Assembly: GCA_016932965.1 (NCBI GenBank)
Contig: JAFGBW010000263.1
Coordinates: 1 to 18,109, forward strand
DNA: 18,109 nt
Direction: 5' to 3'
DNA from: Candidatus Auribacterota bacterium
GTDB taxonomy: Bacteria; Auribacterota; JAFGBW01
Shown here: piece by piece, positions 7,112 to 15,186 of the stretch
Layout: each line of letters starts with the position of its first letter
Position numbering within the stretch: the first letter of the stretch is position 1
Translations under genes and position numbers: made by a program
The notes under the pieces: generated by a model
Seen by the model: the letters and a program-made list of their open reading frames with translations, nothing else
The model's database searches: none
Told to the model about the DNA's origin: nothing

Positions 7112-8206
7112 TCATAATGTATCCTTGAGCCATTCAAACAGCGCCTGAGATACGACATCGCACCCTATTTTTGTGAGGTGACACTGATCAATAAAGATAG
7201 GTTTCATCTGATTCCTCTTTAATGCCGGGATCAGATCATAATAAACGATCCCGAATCGAGCACATATTCTCCGTATCTTTTCCTGCGGATCAAGAAGATT
7301 TAGATACGGCTTCTGAATGGATATCTGAAGAGACACCGGAAAACATACAAGAAAAAGCCGGATTTGATTGTCATGACAAAGTTGGTTTATTTTCCCAAGA
7401 TGATTTTCAATGGTTGTCCAATTCTCTTTTTTCCACGCAGCTCCCCAGTCAAATTCAGCTTCTTCAAGGAGTGAATTCCAATCGTTTTCATCTTCCAAAT
7501 ATTTGTTTCCCAGGTAGCGGCGCACCCATTTAAACCTGTCCTTGAGTTCAGGATGATGCGTGTATCTCCATTTACGGAAACATTGATGATACGTCTTAAC
7601 TATCTCCCACTGATAGAAAGGGCTCTTCTCCAGATCCTGTTCCCATTTGACTTTTCCTTCCTCGCCCAGAAAACCCTGGGGAGATCTGGAATCGTTCAGA
7701 TAGAACCCGATCACGACCACATCAGGCTTTACCTCCAGGGCATGATATTTCAATTTCAGGTAATATTGTGATATTCCGCTGTCCGTTACTCCAAAATTCA
7801 GGCATTCAATATCTTTTTCCGGACAAGCCTGACTCATTTTTTTTTCTATCTGGGCCGTCAGCGTATATTCAAAGGGGACCCCTCCGGCAAATACAACAGA
7901 ATCCCCTAAAAAAACAATTCTAAGTTTTGGATGTTTTCTAAGCTCAGGTCCCCTGATTCCAATTGAATTGATTTTAATAAAAACCGGTTTTTCTCCGCGA
8001 TAAGAAATGTGTTTGCCTTTACTGCCGGGTCTGATTCGTGCACACCCGTCGCTGTCATAATAGAAATACTGATGAATGCTGCCGGCCGGATTAGAATCAC
8101 TTTCCGGGGAGAAATGTTTTTTTATTCTTAAAAAGATTTCAGCCGGGACAAAAAACATGAGGATGAAAACCAGAAAAAGGAAAAAATAATATACCAATTT
8201 TTTCAT
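7112..8206 (-). CDS. membrane-anchored SGNH/GDSL-family hydrolase
   Basis: Serine esterase/acyl-hydrolase fold protein of 364 residues with one N-terminal membrane helix (about 4-27), so the catalytic part probably faces the periplasm. All four SGNH blocks can be seen: nucleophile S103 in FLGDSVVFAGG, the oxyanion Gly in NFGVTDSG (about 138-144), the Asn of GFYLNDS (N171), and the C-terminal D340-x-x-H343 in FIDQCH. The set is complete, so it should be active. Such proteins often remove or transfer acyl groups on polysaccharides or lipids, but the substrate is not evident. The start ATG lies 15 bases after the dctM stop with only a weak GGA before it, so translation is probably coupled to the transporter genes. 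This makes a link to TRAP uptake plausible. Confidence 0.8.
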   Translation of the reverse strand: MKKLVYYFFLFLVFILMFFVPAEIFLRIKKHFSPESDSNPAGSIHQYFYYDSDGCARIRPGSKGKHISYRGEKPVFIKINSIGIRGPELRKHPKLRIVFLGDSVVFAGGVPFEYTLTAQIEKKMSQACPEKDIECLNFGVTDSGISQYYLKLKYHALEVKPDVVVIGFYLNDSRSPQGFLGEEGKVKWEQDLEKSPFYQWEIVKTYHQCFRKWRYTHHPELKDRFKWVRRYLGNKYLEDENDWNSLLEEAEFDWGAAWKKENWTTIENHLGKINQLCHDNQIRLFLVCFPVSLQISIQKPYLNLLDPQEKIRRICARFGIVYYDLIPALKRNQMKPIFIDQCHLTKIGCDVVSQALFEWLKDTL

Positions 8207-8221
8207 GATATCCGATTGCTA

Positions 8222-9484
8222 TCATTTCATCAGAAAAAGACTCAAGCCCGGTATGTACGTCACCAATAACAGAGCTCCAAGAAGAATAAGCCAAAATGGC
8301 AATGATGCGGCATAGACTTTTGTGATGGGTTTATCAAACCGGAGCGATGAAAGAAAAAGGTTTAGACCAAAAGGGGCAGTCATATATCCGATTTCCAGGT
8401 TCAGAAGAAAAATGATCCCCAGATGCACCGGATCAATTCCGTACTGGGTCGCCACAGGAACAATCAAAGGAACCACAATGATTATGGCTGAAAACATTTC
8501 CACCATATTCATGATGAGAAGAAAAACGTTTAAAAGCGCCAGAAAAGCAATTTTGCTTTGAACATACTTATGGATCCATTGAAAGAGCTTCATGGGAATC
8601 TGTTCATCAATCAGATAATTGGTGAGCCCCAACGCCAGCCCCATGACCGTTAAAATGGCCCCGACCAGCATCATGCTCTTGACCATGATACCGGGAATAT
8701 CCCGAATGAGATTAAGATCTTTGTAAATAAAGACTTCCGCTATGATCACATACGCGGCCATGACAGCAGAAGCTTCAGTGGCCGTAAACAATCCCCCGTA
8801 AATGCCTCCGATAATCAAAAAAGGCAGCGGGATTTCCCATGCTGCTTCTTTTGCCGCAAAGAATGCTTCGCGAAAGGAGAATGATTTTTCTTCCTTGTGA
8901 AGACGGCTTCTTCCGATGAAAAGACTGTAAATGGAAAGTATAAAAATGAGCAATACACCCGGAACCAGCCCGGCTCGGAATAAACTGTCTATGTCGACCT
9001 TAGCAATCAGGCCGTAAAGAATAATCGGAAGACTAGGAGGGAAAAGAAGGCCGAGACTGCCAGTGGTGGTCAACAGTCCAAGGGAAAATTTATCGTCGTA
9101 TTTTTTATTGATCAGCATGGGATATAAAAGCCCGCCCAGGGCAATGATGGTCACACCAGAAGCGCCCGTAAAAGCCGTAAAGATAGAAGTGGAAATAAGC
9201 GTGACGATCGCAAGACCTCCGGGAAGCCAGCCGAATAAAGACTCCATGAGACGAAGCATTCTAATTGGTGTCTTACTTTCTGCCAGGACATATCCTGAAA
9301 AAGTAAAAAGCGGGATGGCGATCAAGGCGGGGAGTGAGGCCAGACGGTACAGTTCCGCCATGATGGCGGAGGAATCGATTCCAACAGAATGAAAAGCGAT
9401 GAGCGCTCCTCCCCCTATGGCAAAAAAAACCGGTGCGCCGAATACGGTCAGAACGATGAGGATAAAAATGGAAGCGAAAATCAT
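8222..9484 (-). CDS. dctM: TRAP transporter large permease subunit (DctM family)
   Basis: Channel-forming membrane subunit of a tripartite ATP-independent periplasmic transporter, which uses an ion gradient to import substrate handed over by the DctP-type binding protein. It has 420 residues, typical for DctM, and is hydrophobic throughout with about twelve membrane segments. Recognisable stretches include SLPALIAIPLFTFSGYVLAES near the N-terminus, GASGVTIIALGGLLYPMLI around residues 105-125, LGLLFPPSLPIILYG, and the C-terminal VHLGIIFLLNLEIGYMTAPFGLNLF. The ATG at 9484 follows AGGT at good spacing. It is separated from dctQ by 190 bases, an unusually large gap for these two subunits, and is followed closely by the SGNH hydrolase gene. 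Confidence 0.93.
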   Translation of the reverse strand: MIFASIFILIVLTVFGAPVFFAIGGGALIAFHSVGIDSSAIMAELYRLASLPALIAIPLFTFSGYVLAESKTPIRMLRLMESLFGWLPGGLAIVTLISTSIFTAFTGASGVTIIALGGLLYPMLINKKYDDKFSLGLLTTTGSLGLLFPPSLPIILYGLIAKVDIDSLFRAGLVPGVLLIFILSIYSLFIGRSRLHKEEKSFSFREAFFAAKEAAWEIPLPFLIIGGIYGGLFTATEASAVMAAYVIIAEVFIYKDLNLIRDIPGIMVKSMMLVGAILTVMGLALGLTNYLIDEQIPMKLFQWIHKYVQSKIAFLALLNVFLLIMNMVEMFSAIIIVVPLIVPVATQYGIDPVHLGIIFLLNLEIGYMTAPFGLNLFLSSLRFDKPITKVYAASLPFWLILLGALLLVTYIPGLSLFLMK

Positions 9485-9674
9485 ACGGGTTACCTGTTTT
9501 AAAATAAATACTTAATCAAAATCATTCTTCACCACGGAAATCCTGATGCGGAGAAGGAAAAAAAGTTTTGAGTTTCAAATACTGAGCCAATATGAGATTG
9601 CATTTTTCCGCATCATGACTTGATACTCCCAATTCATAATGGTTCCCTACTCCTTTCCGCAATCTGCGGAAAAA
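9485..9674 (-). other. dctQ-dctM spacer with nested inverted repeats and a stop-free frame
   Basis: A perfect hairpin TTTCCGCA-ATC-TGCGGAAA (9654-9672) starts two bases after the dctQ stop. TGATGCGGA at 9544-9552 pairs with TCCGCATCA at 9607-9615. No T-run follows either, so read-through into dctM is expected. The frame of dctQ stays open past its TAA for 50 codons to a TGA at 9524-9522 and would encode a peptide ending YLKLKTFFPSPHQDFRGEE. A TTG at 9662 could start it but has no good ribosome site. I read this as an inserted intergenic repeat or an mRNA-processing region. A small protein is possible but unproven. Confidence 0.45.
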
Positions 9675-10193
9675 TTATTTTTCAGTTTTTTCCCTCAATA
9701 ATCGAATCAGTAAAAACGATTTTTCCAGTGTATTCAAAGCAAAATGGATAAACAGAAGAATGAAACCTGCCGGAATGATCACATTCATCCAATAAGACGG
9801 GATTTCAAAATCACGAATCCTGAAAAGAACAGAACTGAAAGCGACATCATCTTTAAAAAATTTAACAGCGGAGAAGGACAGATAATACAGGGCTATCAGC
9901 ACAAAAAGGCTGGTCACGATCTCAATTACGATCCGGGTTTTTTCAGGAAATAATTTCTTGGCGATATCGATGACAAAATGCTTTTCATTCCGGGCGGCTA
10001 TGGCTGCACCCAGAAATCCGATCCACAAGACCAGATGGCGCAGGAATGTATCGGCCCACAACAATCCTGAAGAGAAAAATTCTCTCAAGATCACTTGAGT
10101 GAAAGAAAGAAAAATGATGATACAAAACAGAACGACCAGCAGGCTTTTTTCAACAATTTCAAGAAAACGGTTGATGATTTTTATGATCTGCAA
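9675..10193 (-). CDS. dctQ: TRAP transporter small permease subunit (DctQ family)
   Basis: Membrane subunit of the TRAP transporter that partners the large permease. It has 172 residues and four hydrophobic segments (about 17-37, 48-66, 88-108 and 133-155), the usual DctQ topology and length. The stretch LLWADTFLRHLVLWIGFLGAAIAARNEKHFVIDI (residues about 39-72) holds the family's W...R...W.g..Ga..a....H...D pattern. The start is a TTG at 10193 preceded by a strong AAGGAG nine bases upstream, which settles the choice; no ATG competes. It lies between dctP and dctM on the same strand, with hairpins in both flanking spacers. Confidence 0.9.
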   Translation of the reverse strand: MQIIKIINRFLEIVEKSLLVVLFCIIIFLSFTQVILREFFSSGLLWADTFLRHLVLWIGFLGAAIAARNEKHFVIDIAKKLFPEKTRIVIEIVTSLFVLIALYYLSFSAVKFFKDDVAFSSVLFRIRDFEIPSYWMNVIIPAGFILLFIHFALNTLEKSFLLIRLLREKTEK

Positions 10194-10223
10194 ATGAAAA
10201 AACTCCTTGGATAATCTATTTTT

Positions 10224-10253
10224 ACCATCCGTAACTTTTAAAATACGGATGGT
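10224..10253 (-). repeat. perfect hairpin in the dctP-dctQ spacer
   Basis: ACCATCCGTA (10224-10233) and TACGGATGGT (10244-10253) form a perfect ten-base stem with a ten-base AT-rich loop. In the direction of transcription it is followed by AAAAATAG, not a T-run, so it is not an intrinsic terminator. Such a hairpin just after a binding-protein gene may protect the upstream mRNA 3' end and raise binding-protein levels over permease. That function is inference. Confidence 0.65.
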
Positions 10254-10365
10254 TAGAAAAGCAGATTATTTCTGAATAAAAGTTTTTAACTATTTTGTAA
10301 ATGTATTTTTACTTCAGAAGACAAGAAAGAGCACGAAGAGACTGAATTATGGCTCAAAAATGATC

Positions 10366-11445
10366 TTATTTTTTCCGGAACCTGTATTCTTCCAGAGATT
10401 TTTCAACCCGGTTTAACAGCGCTGAACTGTATAGTTTATCCACCAGCATTTGACGCGCCTTGATCCCGATAGACTGGTAATCCTCACTATTCGCGGTAGG
10501 GGTCGTTACCGTGACGCCGTTTTGTTTCATGCTTTCTATAGCGCTCACATTTTCCTTTCTGGACAGCTGTGTGAGATTGCCCAGATACTTTCTGCCGGTT
10601 TCCAGAAGAAGCGTCTGATATTCTTTCGGCATTTTATCAAAGTATGGCTTATAGATGAGGACACATCCGGCAGAATTGGCCAGATGAACGTTAAACATGA
10701 ATTTAGTCCTGGTAGACCACTGCAGGGCGATAGCAGCCATGGGGGAAGAATACACACCTTCAATCAGACCTGTTTGAAGGGAGGTAGTGACATCCGCGAT
10801 GGAAAGAGGTACCGGGCTGATGTCCATGGCTTTATAGGCGGCTTCTGCAATCGGGTCGCCCTCCCACAACCACATTTTCATTCCCTTCATATCTGTCAGG
10901 TTGTTGATGGATTTTTTTGTGAAAAGATAAACAAAGCCTACTTCGGCCCAGCCTAATAATACATAGTTATTTTTTTCGAAAGCCTCTTTCCATTCCTTAT
11001 CAAAGACGTCGTAAATATGATCTACTTCATCTATGGAATTGAAAAGAAAAGGGGCGTCCAGGAGTCTTACTTCAGGAGCGATTTCTCCGAATCCTACTCC
11101 GGTAAACCCTCCGGCATGCAATTGTCCGATCCGGATTTTCCTGATGACATCCTTTTCATCCCCGGCGACTCCGCCGGGATAAAACCTGAAACTGAGATTT
11201 CCGCTGGTTTTCTGGCGGATATCCTGGTCCCATTCATTCATGACTTTCATCCAGGTGGTTCCTTCCGGAGCCAAAGATGCAAATTTGATGATCGTGGCTG
11301 CAGGGCATGAAGCTGACCAGACAAAAAAAGAAAAGACATAAAAGCAAAGAGACACTAAACCAGCAAACCGTTTTTTATTTGTCCAACGGGTTGTTCCAGT
11401 CTTTGAAAAATAAAGAGAAATAAAGGATTGTTTTACTTGATGCAT
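10366..11445 (-). CDS. dctP: TRAP transporter periplasmic substrate-binding protein (DctP family, divergent subfamily)
   Basis: Periplasmic receptor of the TRAP importer. With the ATG at 11445 it has 359 residues. A basic stretch (WTNKKR) and a hydrophobic segment near residues 28-44 look like a late signal peptide ending around SASCPAA. The mature part begins IIKFASLAPEGTTW and keeps the DctP fold signatures: FYPGGVAGDEKDVIRKIRIGQLHAG, LLDAPFLF, and SLQTGLIEGVYSSP. The segment that in most DctP proteins reads G.K.R.P, with the carboxylate-binding Arg, reads GMKMWLWEGDP here, so the Arg is replaced. This WEGDP type resembles, from memory, the TatP-like (Tp0957) branch thought to bind other ligands. 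AAGG lies six bases before the ATG, inside the end of the PP2C gene, so the two genes are translationally linked. A TTG two codons upstream is a less likely start. Confidence 0.88.
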   Translation of the reverse strand: MHQVKQSFISLYFSKTGTTRWTNKKRFAGLVSLCFYVFSFFVWSASCPAATIIKFASLAPEGTTWMKVMNEWDQDIRQKTSGNLSFRFYPGGVAGDEKDVIRKIRIGQLHAGGFTGVGFGEIAPEVRLLDAPFLFNSIDEVDHIYDVFDKEWKEAFEKNNYVLLGWAEVGFVYLFTKKSINNLTDMKGMKMWLWEGDPIAEAAYKAMDISPVPLSIADVTTSLQTGLIEGVYSSPMAAIALQWSTRTKFMFNVHLANSAGCVLIYKPYFDKMPKEYQTLLLETGRKYLGNLTQLSRKENVSAIESMKQNGVTVTTPTANSEDYQSIGIKARQMLVDKLYSSALLNRVEKSLEEYRFRKK

Positions 11446-11453
11446 GATCAACC

Positions 11454-12209
11454 TTAAACGGATTCCACCATTTCAAACTTTTCGGGATGATCGTCCGATT
11501 CAATCTGGATGAGGGTGACGGTGATGTTATCTTTCCCTCCTGCTTTGTTAGCCTTGTTCACCAATTGACGGGTTTTATCCTTGAGAGGGTCCCTGCTGCC
11601 CAACACCTTGATGATATCGGCATCTGAAATCATGGTGTAGAGCCCGTCTGTGCAAAGGAGTAAAATATCACCCCTGGCGCATTCCACATCAAATACATCT
11701 GCCTCGACTGTTTCATTGGTCCCTAAAGCCCGGGAAAGAAGGCCAGAATATTTTCCCCCGTTTAAATTCCTCATGAATTCAGGGATTTCCTGTTCCGCGC
11801 TATGATCCCGGGTGATCTGAGTGAGTTTTCCTAGGTGAAAGCGATACAAACGCGAATCGCCGATATTGAAAGCAAACCCGCCTGTTTCTCCTGGAATAAA
11901 GCAAACAAAGGTGGTGCCGATGGCTTTGATGGAAGCATCCGCTTTTCTAAGATTATAGATAGAACGGTTGGCGTAAGCAATGGCTTCCCGGAATATCCGC
12001 TGAGTGAACACCCCTTTATTTTGAGTCGCGTTTTCCAAATAGGACAGGATGCAGGAAAGGGTGACTTTGCTTGCCACATCACCTCCCTGATATCCACCCA
12101 TTCCATCCGCCACCATGAAGAGCGAATACATCGTATCGTTTAGATACGCGTCTTCATTATGCTCCCGGGTGGTCCCTTTATCTGATAATGAATGATATAT
12201 TACTTTCAT
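11454..12209 (-). CDS. PP2C-family serine/threonine protein phosphatase
   Basis: Metal-dependent (Mn/Mg) protein phosphatase of the Stp1/PrpC type, which removes phosphate from Ser/Thr residues, usually opposing a Hanks-type kinase. It has 251 residues, a single cytoplasmic PP2C domain with no added sensor or membrane part. All key motifs are present: TREHNED (D20), VADGMGG (D35, G36), GTTFVC, the NIGDSRLYR stretch (117-123), ITRDHS, LLCTDGL with D188, and GGKDNIT with D227. It should therefore be active. The start ATG at 12209 has AAGAG just upstream. It is the first gene of the minus-strand block and abuts dctP, so it is co-transcribed with the TRAP transporter. No partner kinase is in the window. 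Confidence 0.93.
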   Translation of the reverse strand: MKVIYHSLSDKGTTREHNEDAYLNDTMYSLFMVADGMGGYQGGDVASKVTLSCILSYLENATQNKGVFTQRIFREAIAYANRSIYNLRKADASIKAIGTTFVCFIPGETGGFAFNIGDSRLYRFHLGKLTQITRDHSAEQEIPEFMRNLNGGKYSGLLSRALGTNETVEADVFDVECARGDILLLCTDGLYTMISDADIIKVLGSRDPLKDKTRQLVNKANKAGGKDNITVTLIQIESDDHPEKFEMVESV

Positions 12210-12413
12210 GATTCTCTTGAAGAATCCCTTTCAATTAATAAAAATGTATAAGGAAAAACATAAAAAGCAAAGAGGAAAATAATTTATAATTCTTCAATGC
12301 TTGGAAGCCTGGAAAAAATAAGCAACAAAAAAGTGAAATGACAAGTTATCTTGTCTCTATCTCTGGCAGAAACGAAACCTGTTTTATGAACACATATAAG
12401 GATAACGTTTCCC

Positions 12414-12442
12414 TTGATAGACCAAATGAATTTCAATAAATT
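12414..12442 (+). promoter_or_regulatory. candidate sigma-70-type promoter for the PilZ gene
   Basis: TTGATA (12414-12419) and TAAATT (12437-12442) are 17 bases apart, about 40 bases before the PilZ start. The -35 matches the consensus at five of six bases and the -10 at four of six. No measured start site supports it. Confidence 0.35.
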
Positions 12443-12481
12443 ATCATGCGATGGCGGGTCAGAATTGAAGAGGATATTTAA

Positions 12482-12808
12482 ATGATAATGGACAGGCGGG
12501 AAAACCACCGAAAAAAACTTGAAGTGATCGTGCATTTTTACTTTCACGGTCATGAAAAGGTATTTGCTTCCATAACAAGAAATATTTCCTTATCCGGCTT
12601 ATGCGTAGAAGCAGGACCGGAAATTCTGTCTAAAATGAATGTGGGAGGAACGGTCACAGTTTTTTTAGAATACACGCCCCATTTTTTATTGAAACTGAAA
12701 GGTTATATAGTGCGTTGTGATTCTTCTCATCAGGGATTGAAAAATTTTGCCGTCAAGTTTCTGGAATTAGATGATAAGCAAAAGGAAACCATCAGCTCAC
12801 TGCTTTGA
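12482..12808 (+). CDS. PilZ domain protein (predicted c-di-GMP receptor)
   Basis: A single-domain protein of 108 residues. It shows both PilZ c-di-GMP-binding signatures: RxxxR as R6-E-N-H-R10 near the N-terminus, and (D/N)xSxxG as NISLSG at residues 34-39. The remaining sequence has the alternating hydrophobic pattern of the PilZ beta barrel and a short C-terminal helix. Both binding motifs are intact, so c-di-GMP binding is likely. The start ATG is preceded by GAAGAGGA at a seven-base spacing; a second in-frame ATG two codons later is possible. It heads a co-directional run with a glycosyltransferase-like gene (28-base gap) and T2SS/pilus-type genes, and it diverges from the PP2C gene. It may link c-di-GMP to surface polysaccharide, secretion or pili. 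Confidence 0.88.
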   Translation: MIMDRRENHRKKLEVIVHFYFHGHEKVFASITRNISLSGLCVEAGPEILSKMNVGGTVTVFLEYTPHFLLKLKGYIVRCDSSHQGLKNFAVKFLELDDKQKETISSLL

Positions 12809-12836
12809 AGACCCGTAGCCGGAATGAGGAAGTTGA

Positions 12837-13892
12837 TTGAAGATTTTACATTATTTTTACAATACGCGATTGTTTTTAAAGGAATGCCCGTTTTATAATT
12901 ATTATTTTAAAACAGAGGGCATCGATTCCGTGATCTGCGATTTTCTGGACCCTGGTGAAACCGTCCCTTCCATCTATGTGCCATCCCCTTTGAATACGGT
13001 CTATTCTGAAGAAGCCATGAAAGAACAAGTACTGAAAGAGAATCCGGATATTCTTCATTGTCATCATGACCGTCTCTTGGATAATGTTTTGAGCATAGGA
13101 AAGCAATGTCATCTTCCGGTGGTTTTTTCCGTCTATCGATATGCACCGAAATCCTTTTTTACTTCGAAGGACCTTTTTTCCAACAAGGGAAATCAAGTGG
13201 CGGCTATTTTTGTCCCCAACTCAAAAACAAAGCAGACGGTCCACGACCTGTCTCCGGAATACCCAGTTCAGATTTTGAAAGAATCACTGGAAAGCCATTA
13301 TTTTTTTAAAGAACAGCCGAGCACGCCATCAACGGAAAAAAAAATATTCAATTTTGCCGTTCTGATTTCGGAATTAGACGAAAAATACATAGAAACCATC
13401 CATCACAGCCTGGAAAAAATTCTCATCACCAATCATGTATTATCCCTATCGTGGGTTTGTTTTGATTCCAAAATAAAAAAATATCTTCAAAAACATATCC
13501 TGGGTAAAACCTACGCCCGTTATGTTTCCATCACGGATCTCACTGATTTTCCTTTATTGAATTATGACGGACTGATCACAGACGGGAATAAAAATAAAAT
13601 GTATTCTCCCAGTCAGTATTTTTTTCTATTGATGTCTGTCATTAAGGAAGGAAAGCTTCTGATCACAGAGCCGATACCTGATCTGGAAGATATTTTGGTA
13701 GACGGTGAAACCTGTCTTGTGGTGGAAGATTATCATTCAACTAAAGTAAGCCACCTGATCCATTTTTTAATCAGTTTTCCTGAAGAAATGCTGAATCTGT
13801 CCAGAAAAGCATCGCATCATTATCAAGAGAATCATTCCTTTAAGTCGATGGGGCCCCGCTTGCGGGAAGCGTACAGCAAAATTCTCATGTAA
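12837..13892 (+). CDS. divergent GT-B-fold glycosyltransferase-like protein
   Basis: A 351-residue protein resembling family 1/4 glycosyltransferases, which transfer a sugar from a nucleotide-sugar in the cytoplasm. The N-terminal half starts KILHYFYN and contains KENPDILHCHHDR (about residues 66-78) and LPVVFSVYRY, the usual pattern of the acceptor-binding domain. The C-terminal half holds TEPIPDLEDILVDGETCLVVED, typical of the donor domain end, then a C-terminal helix. The EX7E motif expected near residues 257-275 is not there: the stretch reads SPSQYFFLLMSVIKEGKLLIT. Catalysis may therefore be altered or lost. The TTG start at 12837 is well supported by GAGGA six bases upstream and by the protein beginning in the usual place. 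It follows the PilZ gene closely, so they are probably co-transcribed. Confidence 0.65.
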   Translation: MKILHYFYNTRLFLKECPFYNYYFKTEGIDSVICDFLDPGETVPSIYVPSPLNTVYSEEAMKEQVLKENPDILHCHHDRLLDNVLSIGKQCHLPVVFSVYRYAPKSFFTSKDLFSNKGNQVAAIFVPNSKTKQTVHDLSPEYPVQILKESLESHYFFKEQPSTPSTEKKIFNFAVLISELDEKYIETIHHSLEKILITNHVLSLSWVCFDSKIKKYLQKHILGKTYARYVSITDLTDFPLLNYDGLITDGNKNKMYSPSQYFFLLMSVIKEGKLLITEPIPDLEDILVDGETCLVVEDYHSTKVSHLIHFLISFPEEMLNLSRKASHHYQENHSFKSMGPRLREAYSKILM

Positions 13893-13968
13893 GAAATAAT
13901 TTTAGTTTCCTTAATAGAATCTGATGATAGAATTATGTTAATACATCAATCATCAATTGAAAGTGGTT

Positions 13969-15186
13969 ATGCCTGTCTATAATTACAAGGTGCGGGACAA
14001 ATTCGGACTTCTCATCAAAGGGAGAACGGTCGGAGTCAATCTCGAAACCGTTGCGGCCTCGCTCCGGTCTCTCAATTATACTATTTTGAGCGTAACCCCC
14101 CTTTCATCATGGGAAGAGCATCTCCTCGCTTTTAAAATGCGTTTCCAAAAGGTAGGGGGTAAAGAAATTCTCCTTTTTACCCGTCAATTAGCCAGTATGA
14201 TCCATGCCGGACTCCCCATTTTAAGTTCTCTTGGGAATATCATTCAGCAGACGCAAAATTGGGTACTCAAGAAAGTGCTGGAACAAATCTTTTCTGATAT
14301 CGAAAAAGGAACCAGCTTTGCCAGTGCCGTAGAAAAACACCCTGCTTATTTTTCCAAATTTTTTGTTTCCATGATCAATGTAGGAGAGATCAGCGGCCGT
14401 CTGGATGAAGTGCTCAACCGGCTGGTGATCATAGGCAAACAGGAGGCTGAAATCCGGTCTAAATTAAAAAGCATCCTGTTCTATCCCGTCATATTGCTTA
14501 TCCTGGCCATGACCGTTATTTCGATTCTGTTGATTTTTGTTCTGCCTCGTTTCATCAGCGTGTATGGCTCAATGGGAGTGGATCTTCCACTTGCTACCAG
14601 ATCTTTGCTGGGGCTGAGCGCTTTTCTAAAGAATTTCTGGTGGGCCGTCGCGGCGACTGTTGTCGTCGGAATCATATTGTTTCGAAAATACCGGAGTACT
14701 TCCCAGGGACGTTTTAATATTGACCAATTTCTGTTGAAAGTCCCGATTTTTGGCCAGTTGATTTTAAAATATAACCTGGCGCGATTCTCCAGAACGTTCG
14801 GATCACTGATCAAAAGCGGACTTCCGGTTCTTCAGGGACTGGCCGTAACGGAAAACACATTAAACAGTCAAGTCATTGTCACGATCATCAAGGATTTGAG
14901 AAGTTCCATATTGGAAGGACAATCTATTTCTGAACAACTGAAATTGAGCGGTGTCTTTCCTCCGATGGTGATTCAAATGATCAGTGCGGGAGAACAAACC
15001 GGTAAATTAGACGACATGCTGATGGAAGTAGCTGACTTTTATGATATAGAAGTGGATTATGAAATCCGCAATCTTACCACTTTATTGGAACCTCTCCTTC
15101 TTGTTGTCATGGGCTGTCTGATTTTATTCATGGCGCTGGCAGTCTTGAAACCTATCTTCAATCTGACCCGTGTCATACGCGGTTGA
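13969..15186 (+). CDS. type II secretion / type IV pilus inner-membrane platform protein (GspF/PilC family)
   Basis: Polytopic inner-membrane platform that works with the assembly ATPase to build pseudopili or pili. Two T2SSF domains are visible, one beginning near FTRQLASMIHAGLPI (about residue 70) and a second near FSRTFGSLIKSGLPV (about 273). Membrane helices lie at about 170-196, 222-242 and 372-396. With ATG at 13969 the protein begins MPVYNYKVRDKFG, the usual GspF/PilC opening, and has 405 residues, the standard length. A TTG at 13957 would add four residues; neither start has a strong Shine-Dalgarno. It follows the GT-like gene by about 76 bases and precedes a prepilin gene on the same strand. 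No GspE-type ATPase or GspD secretin lies in the window, so the rest of the machine must be elsewhere. Confidence 0.92.
   Translation: MPVYNYKVRDKFGLLIKGRTVGVNLETVAASLRSLNYTILSVTPLSSWEEHLLAFKMRFQKVGGKEILLFTRQLASMIHAGLPILSSLGNIIQQTQNWVLKKVLEQIFSDIEKGTSFASAVEKHPAYFSKFFVSMINVGEISGRLDEVLNRLVIIGKQEAEIRSKLKSILFYPVILLILAMTVISILLIFVLPRFISVYGSMGVDLPLATRSLLGLSAFLKNFWWAVAATVVVGIILFRKYRSTSQGRFNIDQFLLKVPIFGQLILKYNLARFSRTFGSLIKSGLPVLQGLAVTENTLNSQVIVTIIKDLRSSILEGQSISEQLKLSGVFPPMVIQMISAGEQTGKLDDMLMEVADFYDIEVDYEIRNLTTLLEPLLLVVMGCLILFMALAVLKPIFNLTRVIRG

Noticed and set aside
10450-10956. 168-codon open frame on the plus strand
   Set aside because: Antisense to the TRAP binding-protein gene, which has clear family motifs; this one has none.
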